Below are positions 58,348 through 64,000 of a stretch of DNA of 64,000 bases, in pieces. The stretch covers positions 1 through 64,000 of the forward strand of contig NW_025408689.1 in the NCBI RefSeq assembly GCF_020360975.1, given 5' to 3'. A program made the position numbers and the translations under genes. Position 1 is the first letter of the stretch; every line of letters begins with the position of its first letter. The notes beneath the pieces are model-generated. The model saw only the letters and a program-made list of their open reading frames with translations. It was not told the origin of the DNA and made no database searches. This stretch comes from Hirsutella rhossiliensis. Taxonomy: Eukaryota > Ascomycota > Sordariomycetes > Hypocreales > Ophiocordycipitaceae.

Positions 58348-58642
58348 AGATAAATCGTAATAAAGATTTATATTAAAAGCTAGAGAGCTATCTATTTAAA
58401 GAAGTAAAAGTAAGTAGCTATATATACCTATAGAGACTATCCTTAGATTATAGGCCTAGCTATAATCCCTAACGTTAGATCGTATAGAGCGTAATAATCT
58501 TATTAATCCTAGATTACTTAGATCTCTATAATCCCTTTAATCCTATATGTATTAAATAGTCGTGCTAACTATTTATCCGTTAGACTATATTACGTGCTTA
58601 ACGCGGTCGACCGTTAGCGGCCTAGTAGCTATAGTTATAATA
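58348..58642 (-). repeat. Gypsy B 5' LTR, right half
   Basis: 295 bp completing the LTR broken by Copia-2. It ends ttataata directly before the atatt target duplication and the resumed Gypsy A frame. Confidence 0.9.
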
Positions 58643-58647
58643 ATATT

Positions 58648-59590
58648 TAAAGTATAACCTAACGACTTAATATATTAAAAGATCCTAAAATAGATAAAAA
58701 AATATAAAGTACTAAATAGATATAATATAGAATATTTAGATATTCTAATATATAAAAATAAAATCTAGATACTACTATAATTATAAGATAAAGTTATATA
58801 AGATATATACGAATATTTAATATATAGATATTAAAGAATCTAAAGAATAATAAAATAGATTAAGCGATAATATAACTTTTTATAGCTTAAGGAAGTAGTA
58901 TAATAAGTTATTAAAGAATATAAACTTTATATATAAAGTAAAGCTAAACGATATAAACTATATAGAGAATTATAACCGCTATTAGTACTAGAGAAACTAT
59001 AGGATTCGATAGCTTTTAATTATATTATAAAGCTATTATAGTTAAAAGAACTTATAACTAACGTTAAGTATAATAGTATATTTATTATTACTAGTAAACT
59101 AAGAAGGTATAAGTACTTCTTACTATATAAAGAAGTAAGTAATATAAAAGAGCTAGTATATATATTCCTATAAACTATTATTAGTAATTATAAACTACTA
59201 AATAAGATTATCTTTAATAAAGGAAGTATATTTATAGCTAAGTTTTAGTAAGCTCTTATAGTATAATTAAGGACGAAATATAAGCTTAGTATAGCTTATT
59301 ACTTATAAATAGATAGATAAATAGAACGACTTAACTAAACGCTTAAATAATATTTACGATACTATTTTAGCTATAAATAAAACAATTAAGTTAAATAGCT
59401 ATTAATAGTATAACTAGCTTATAATAGCTTAGTTATAGTAATAACTAAGCTCTTACTAGTATATACTAATTATAGATATAACCTAAAAGTATTTTAAGTT
59501 ACTTAATAAGGACTATAAGTAAAACGAGTAATACTAAAAGTAAAATAGCTATAAAAATTATATAAAGAAATATAATAAGAACTTTAATTT
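58648..59590 (+). pseudogene. Gypsy A integrase, RIP-mutated
   Basis: The frame resumes from 32,048 as FKVQPNDLIYQKI-like sequence (with a stop at Gln), a typical RNase H-integrase linker. Then come QDKVIQDIYEYL, the core with FNKGSIFIAKF (former DRGS) and ERLNQTLKQYLRYYF, and VQLAYNSL. Most Gln codons are stops. Confidence 0.8.
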
Positions 59591-59600
59591 ATTAAAGAAC

Positions 59601-60380
59601 CACCCTCGTAGTATAGTAGTTATATACCTAGGAAGCCTGCTAGCTATAACGCTAGAGTCGGTTCGAATCCGGCTAAAGGCACGATTAATTTTTAGTCGGA
59701 CTAGCAGACTACGCTAACCTACTTATTAATTAGCTAATTAGCGCTTCTAGAAGCGCTTATAAATATACTAGCAGTCTAGCCCCGCTATAAGTAGGCCGGC
59801 CCGGACCTCGCCTACCTAGACCTAGCGACGAATTCGTTAGGACCTCCCCCTAACCCCGGTCTAGGCCCCCCGACCGGGAAAATAAAAACCTAGGGCCGAT
59901 ACTAGCAACTTAATAAGTACGGCGCGAAGCCGGTACGATAACCCGACTACCGGCCCGGCTAAAGGCCGGCATTAATAAAAAATAGCCCGCTAAGCCTTAC
60001 GGCGGAAAAATAAGGCAGAGCCTAGGAAGATATCGTTATAGGATAAGGTCGGAGATAATTATATAATTAACTATTAACCGTTAACTAAAAAAAACGCTTA
60101 TACTACCGATTAACGCTATATACCCCGCGTACGTAAAGGAGTTACTTTCTAAGGTTACTTTATAGCGGGGCTAATACGATTCCGACTAACTATAACGATA
60201 CCTAAGATAGCCGGCGTAAGATTCCTATATATTATAACCGCGACCCGGTATAAGGGCGGACTAGCTACGAAAGAGGGGAGGGTTTTCCCCTAGGCACTTT
60301 AGTTTTTCCCTCCTATTTACCGTCGAAGTTCTAGATACCTTTAGATAGGTTACTAGTATAATCTTAATAATAATAATAAT
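59601..60380 (+). mobile_element. SINE-like insertion with tRNA head and TAA-repeat tail
   Basis: 780 bp flanked by a perfect 10-bp duplication attaaagaac (59,591-59,600 and 60,381-60,390). It starts with a tRNA-like head and ends in (taa)n at 60,364-60,380. Gypsy B has the empty site at about 46,276-46,310. tRNA head, simple-repeat tail and long TSD together indicate LINE-assisted retroposition of a tRNA-derived SINE. The body is GC-richer than its surroundings and only partly RIP-mutated. I see no coding frame. Confidence 0.7.
59602..59682 (+). other. tRNA-like head with Pol III A and B boxes
   Basis: A-box-like tagtatagtag (59,609-59,619) and an exact B box ggttcgaatcc (59,660-59,670). 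A 4-bp D stem (gtat/atac) and a T stem fold, but the acceptor pairs only about 4 of 7 and the anticodon arm (ctagc tataac gctag) has a 6-nt loop. It is therefore a tRNA-derived promoter, not a working tRNA gene. The source tRNA is uncertain. Confidence 0.6.
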
Positions 60381-60390
60381 ATTAAAGAAC

Positions 60391-61601
60391 GAATATTTAC
60401 TTACTATAATCGGAAAAGATTATAAGGACTAATCTTTTAAGAGAAAGATATAGTTTACCTTATATAACGAAATATTAAAATAAAATAACTAAGTAATAAA
60501 TTAGATTTTAAGAAACTTACACTATTTAAGGTTAAGAAAACTATTTTAAAAGTTAACTATAATCTTTCGCTACTAATAATAATATAGATATACCTAATAT
60601 TTTATATCTTATTATTAAAACTAGTACTATAAAACGCTAAACTATAAGAAAAAATTAAAGTTAATAATAATTAAGAATATAAAGTAGAATAAATACTAAA
60701 TATAAGAAAATAAGGTTAGTAATAAGAATACCTTATTAAGTAAAAGGGATATAGACTAAAGGAAAATACCTAGGAACTACTTAAGTACTTAACTTACTAT
60801 AGCTCTTTACTTTAATAATTTTACTAGAAGGTTTAGGAAGGATTAAAGGACTAAGATCTATAAACTCCTTACTAATACTAAATAAGGACTAATTTACTTT
60901 ATTAAGAACGCTTAACGATTATAGGTTACTTACTACTTAATACTTATATATATTAAGCGTAGGTAAAACGCTATCCTTAGTATCTACTTCTTAGATACTA
61001 CGACGAAATAACTTAGAACTCTTTTCCTTTATATGATTTTAAATCTTTTAGATATAAGCTAAACGATTAACGGCGATAGATATTTACGACTAAAGGTTTA
61101 TAAGCTATACCTAAAGCTTTAATAAGGCTTCCCTAGCTTCCTCCTCTTTAAAATATAGCTTATACTACTCCGCTAATAATTTAGTTATTAAAAGAAATAT
61201 ATTAGCTACTATATATAGAAAGAATTAAAAAATACTTATAAGAAGAGGCTACTAAAATACTATTATAATAAGGACGACTACTAGTAATATAATTATTATA
61301 GCGCGAAGAATTTTCAGCAATTTAATAATTTATATTCTTTACCTTAAAGTATTAAGTATATAGTATATTAGTAGGATCTCTACTTAAGTTAATATATTTA
61401 GTAAGAGTAATACGCTTAGAGGCTTTTTAAGAACGATTTTTTAGTATATAACTAGATATACTATTAGTAGTATATCCTAAAAGGATTAAGAAATAAAGAA
61501 CGATATACTTATATATAACGTAATAAGGGTATATTTATATATAGCGGCTAAGGTAGCTATAGTAGGTTTTATAAATAAGACTAAAAGGAGGGGAGATATT
61601 A
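60391..61601 (+). pseudogene. Gypsy A integrase C-terminus with chromodomain, and 3' untranslated part
   Basis: After the SINE the frame gives a GPY/F-like part and then YKVEQILNIRK, QEYLIKQKGY and KENTQELLKYL (about 60,676-60,790). These match the chromodomain pattern vEeIld.R...yLVKWkGY..e..TWEp.., with Trp codons changed by RIP to Gln-type positions or stops. The remaining ~800 bp have no frame and end in the purine tract aaaaggaggggaga (61,582-61,595). Confidence 0.75.
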
Positions 61602-62072
61602 TATTATAACTATAGCTACTAAGCTACTAACGGTCGACCGCGTTAAGCACGTAATATAGTCTAATAAATAAATAGTTAGTACGACTATTTAATAGATATA
61701 AGATTAAGGGGATTATAGAGATCTAAGTAATCTAGGATTAATAAGATTACTACGCTTTATATAATCTAACGTTAAGGATTATAGCTAGGCCTATAATCTA
61801 AGGATAGTCTTTATAGGTATATATAGCTACCTACTTTTACTTCTTTAAATAAATAGCTTTCTAGCTTTTAATATATTATAATTATTACGATCTTTATTAC
61901 GATCTTATCTTTAATTCTAATTACTTAATTACCTAGTTATAGTCTATAGTCTATAACCTCTAACTTATTACTAATATAATATACTTATTATTACTTAGAC
62001 TACGCCCTATTATATCTACTAATATAAACCCCTTAATAGGTTTATCCCTTAGAAATAATACCGGACGTTATA
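61602..62072 (+). repeat. 3' LTR of Gypsy A
   Basis: 471 bp, about 20 bp longer than the 5' LTR because of an extra attattacgatcttt-type block near 61,880. It starts directly after the purine tract. Confidence 0.85.
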
Positions 62073-62332
62073 AAGGTAGTATCCCCTTCTTCCTCCTTCC
62101 CTTCCTTCTCTTCCTTCTTTAACTATAATAGTAGTAGTAATAAGTAAGTTTTACTTTACCTAAAGTATTAGTTCGTTCTTAGCTATATAGGCCGCTCTAT
62201 TAATATATACTTATAATAATAGCTATAGTAGTAATAATAGCCTTAATAATAATAATAGCCTTAATAATAATAATAACTTTAACTAATAAGTTCCTTACCT
62301 TATAAGCGGGAGGCTATAATTTATAATACTAA
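62073..62332 (+). repeat. Repeat X, copy 2
   Basis: Alignable with 18,738-18,985 (same CT-rich tract, same agtaagtt and aatagccttaataataa blocks), with an extra taa-rich unit. It is wedged between the Gypsy A 3' LTR and a Gypsy D LTR, so both ends are cut. Confidence 0.6.
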
Positions 62333-62712
62333 TTTAACGGGTAAGATCGCACCCCTATAGATATTAGCCCGTTAAAGGGATAAGACCCCTAGCGCCCCCC
62401 CCCCTTCTTACTTACTTCGAAGTATACTTAAAGGCTTTATAAAGACCTTAATTATCTAATCGGGCATCTTCCTTAATTATAGTTAATTTAAATTTTTGTT
62501 TTTCCCCTTTAAAGTAGAGGCCGCTAGTTACGCGACTTTAGTAGAGACGAAGAGGTATATAGTAAAGAAATCTCTAAGACTTATATTTATAACCTAAGGC
62601 CCTTAGAGCTATTTATAGGACCGATAATTAGATAATTACGTAGTTAATTGCTCTACTAATCCTTATCTACGTGCTACGCGTGCTTTAGGTATATGCCCTC
62701 GTCCCCGTTAAA
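62333..62712 (+). repeat. 5' LTR of the second Gypsy D copy
   Basis: 380 bp like the Gypsy D 5' LTR, with a C run near 62,396-62,404 and several private substitutions. Confidence 0.9.
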
Positions 62713-64000
62713 ACTAGTCTCTAGGGCGTAAACTCGTTATTTCGTTCTATTTATACGGCGACGAGTAGCTTTATAAAGCCGAGAATACCTAGAGGACGAC
62801 GGTACTATTTAGAAAAAATAAAATCTAGGGATTTAATAATTAAAGTAGCAACTACCTTAATAGCTAGAGTTAGGGACCTAATAAGGCGATAGACTTACCG
62901 GGAAATAAATAATTAAATAATACCTTTACTAGTAGTAAAGGAAAAGCAATAAGCTAATACTAAAAAACCCCGAGCTCCTATTATCGGCCCTATAACCCCT
63001 AATACTAGCGACTCAGTTAAGAAACTACGATCCTTATATAATACTTTAAAAGATATAAATAATAATAATAGCGTAATCTAGACCGTTCTAGAACCCTACC
63101 GAGACCTCTTACTTATATATATACTAATAATACTAATATAAGTACTAACGAGGGATACCTTAATAACCTTAACCTTAGCTCTCCTCTATATAGTAGCTTA
63201 TAGAGAACGCCTACCTCCCGCTAATAGATAAGAAAGTAAGTAATAAGATAGTTATAATAAGATATCCTCTAACTCCGAAAACTCTAACTTTAAATTTCGT
63301 AACCTTATAATCTATAGGTATACTATATCTAGAAACGCTAGCCGTTAAAAGGGATTATTTAATCTTACTACTAGCGATATAAAGAAAATTAAGGTAGATA
63401 TTAATAAGATTATTAATAGACTTAGAGATATACTTACTAGAAGCTAAGATAACCTTATAGGAAGACTCCGCTAACTATAACTCCTACTTATTAGTAAATT
63501 TAATAGTAAAAACGTAACTAAATTCCTTAAGAAGTTCGAATAAGAGATATACGTTAACTATATCTATAATAAGGATAAAATAGACTAGCTCGAAGTCTAT
63601 ATTTCCTTTATATAAGCCCCTACTATTAAAATTCTTATAGATAGACTTACCTAAGAAAAAGCAAAGAAGAGACTCCTTTAATACTACTATATATATAATA
63701 TTAAATAACTAGAAACTACTAACGACCGCTTAGACTATTATAATACTAAAAAGCCTAAGACTATTATAGAAGTTATAGAATAGCTTAGTCTCTACTTATA
63801 CCTATAGTATAAGGTATAACCTAACGGCTAGGAAGAATCTATAGTCTAGTTATACTTTATTTACTATATAATACTAAAGGAGCTTATTATTAACGTTATA
63901 GAGAGAAATAAGAAGATATTTAAAGTTATCTTAAAACTCCTATATAAAAGCCTTATCTATATAATTAATAACTACTTAGTACCTCGCTAGGACGTTAAGC
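62333..64000 (+). mobile_element. Second Gypsy D copy, 5' part, runs off the window
   Basis: LTR 62,333-62,712 (tttaacggg...cccgttaaa), then an internal part that aligns base for base with 32,971-34,255 of Gypsy D (gag region). It has additional C-to-T and G-to-A changes, so it was RIP-mutated independently. The rest is outside the window. Confidence 0.9.

Larger units (their letters stand above)
32049..58642 (-). mobile_element. Gypsy B: second copy of the Gypsy A family, inverted, split by Gypsy D and Copia-2
   Basis: 3' LTR 32,049-32,497; internal 32,498-32,590 and 45,168-52,025; 5' LTR 52,026-52,179 plus 58,348-58,642. The TSD atatt is at 32,044-32,048 and 58,643-58,647, exactly at both LTR ends. 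Its own length is about 7.85 kb. It is RIP-mutated throughout. It sits between RNase H and integrase of Gypsy A, whose frame closes perfectly if B is removed. Confidence 0.92.
20653..62072 (+). mobile_element. Gypsy A: Ty3/gypsy chromovirus-type element, RIP-mutated, split by three insertions
   Basis: Segments: 5' LTR 20,653-21,102; internal 21,103-25,150, 31,316-32,048, 58,648-59,600 and 60,391-61,601; 3' LTR 61,602-62,072. Removing Copia-1, Gypsy B and the SINE-like insert with their target duplications leaves about 7.86 kb, equal to Gypsy B (about 7.85 kb). Pol reads continuously across each junction: RT into RNase H across Copia-1, and RNase H into integrase across Gypsy B. A candidate TSD taaag is at 20,648-20,652 and 62,071-62,075 if a 2-bp TA loss at the 3' LTR end is allowed. 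Confidence 0.88.

Noticed and set aside
59602..59682. A functional tRNA gene
   Set aside because: Poor acceptor pairing, a 6-nt anticodon loop, and it forms the head of an insertion with a TSD.
62040..62332. CRISPR-like or centromeric satellite array in the AT-rich parts
   Set aside because: The repeats are (taa)n blocks and LTR pieces without regular spacing; no array of units with spacers exists.

Overview
The window comes from a filamentous ascomycete. Protein genes carry short GT..AG introns, there is a fungal single-chain NRPS, and about three quarters of the DNA is AT-rich and almost devoid of CpA/TpG, the mark of repeat-induced point mutation (RIP). A sordariomycete (possibly Hypocreales) is plausible but not proven.

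Layout. (1) 1-1,670: RIP-mutated repeats, including the 3' end and LTR of a Ty3/gypsy element. (2) 1,671-16,592: a normal-composition island of about 15 kb with three genes: a Sit1/MirB-type MFS siderophore transporter (+), a 1,683-aa NRPS of order A-T-C-T-C (-), and a full ABC-B transporter (+, divergent from the NRPS). This trio resembles the synthetase/ABC/MFS part of extracellular siderophore clusters (SidD/NPS6 type). Its upstream regions hold GATA sites like those bound by iron regulators, including an exact ATCAGATAA at 2,894-2,902 and a duplicated 45-48 bp GATA module between NRPS and ABC. The expected tailoring genes (ornithine hydroxylase, acyltransferase) are not in the window. (3) 16,593-20,652: RIP-mutated remnants of a MULE transposase, a low-complexity reading frame and a gypsy integrase fragment. 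(4) 20,653-62,072: one nested stack of LTR retrotransposons. Gypsy A (+) is split by Copia-1 (25,151-31,310, TSD ctaag), by Gypsy B (-; 32,049-58,642, TSD atatt) and by a 780-bp tRNA-headed SINE-like insertion (59,601-60,380, TSD attaaagaac). Gypsy B is itself split by a 12.6-kb Gypsy D (+; 32,591-45,163, TSD ataa) and by Copia-2 (52,180-58,342, TSD attaa). (5) 62,073-64,000: a repeat fragment, then the 5' part of a second Gypsy D copy that runs off the window.

The two Copia copies are not RIP-mutated although everything they landed in is, so they arrived after the last effective RIP. The gypsy A/B family encodes a chromodomain after its integrase, which fits its accumulation in heterochromatin-like DNA. 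Gypsy D carries, after pol, a further reading frame of about 850 codons, broken where checked only by TAA/TAG stops; I do not recognise it. With the compact siderophore-type gene trio, this is the most novel content of the window.
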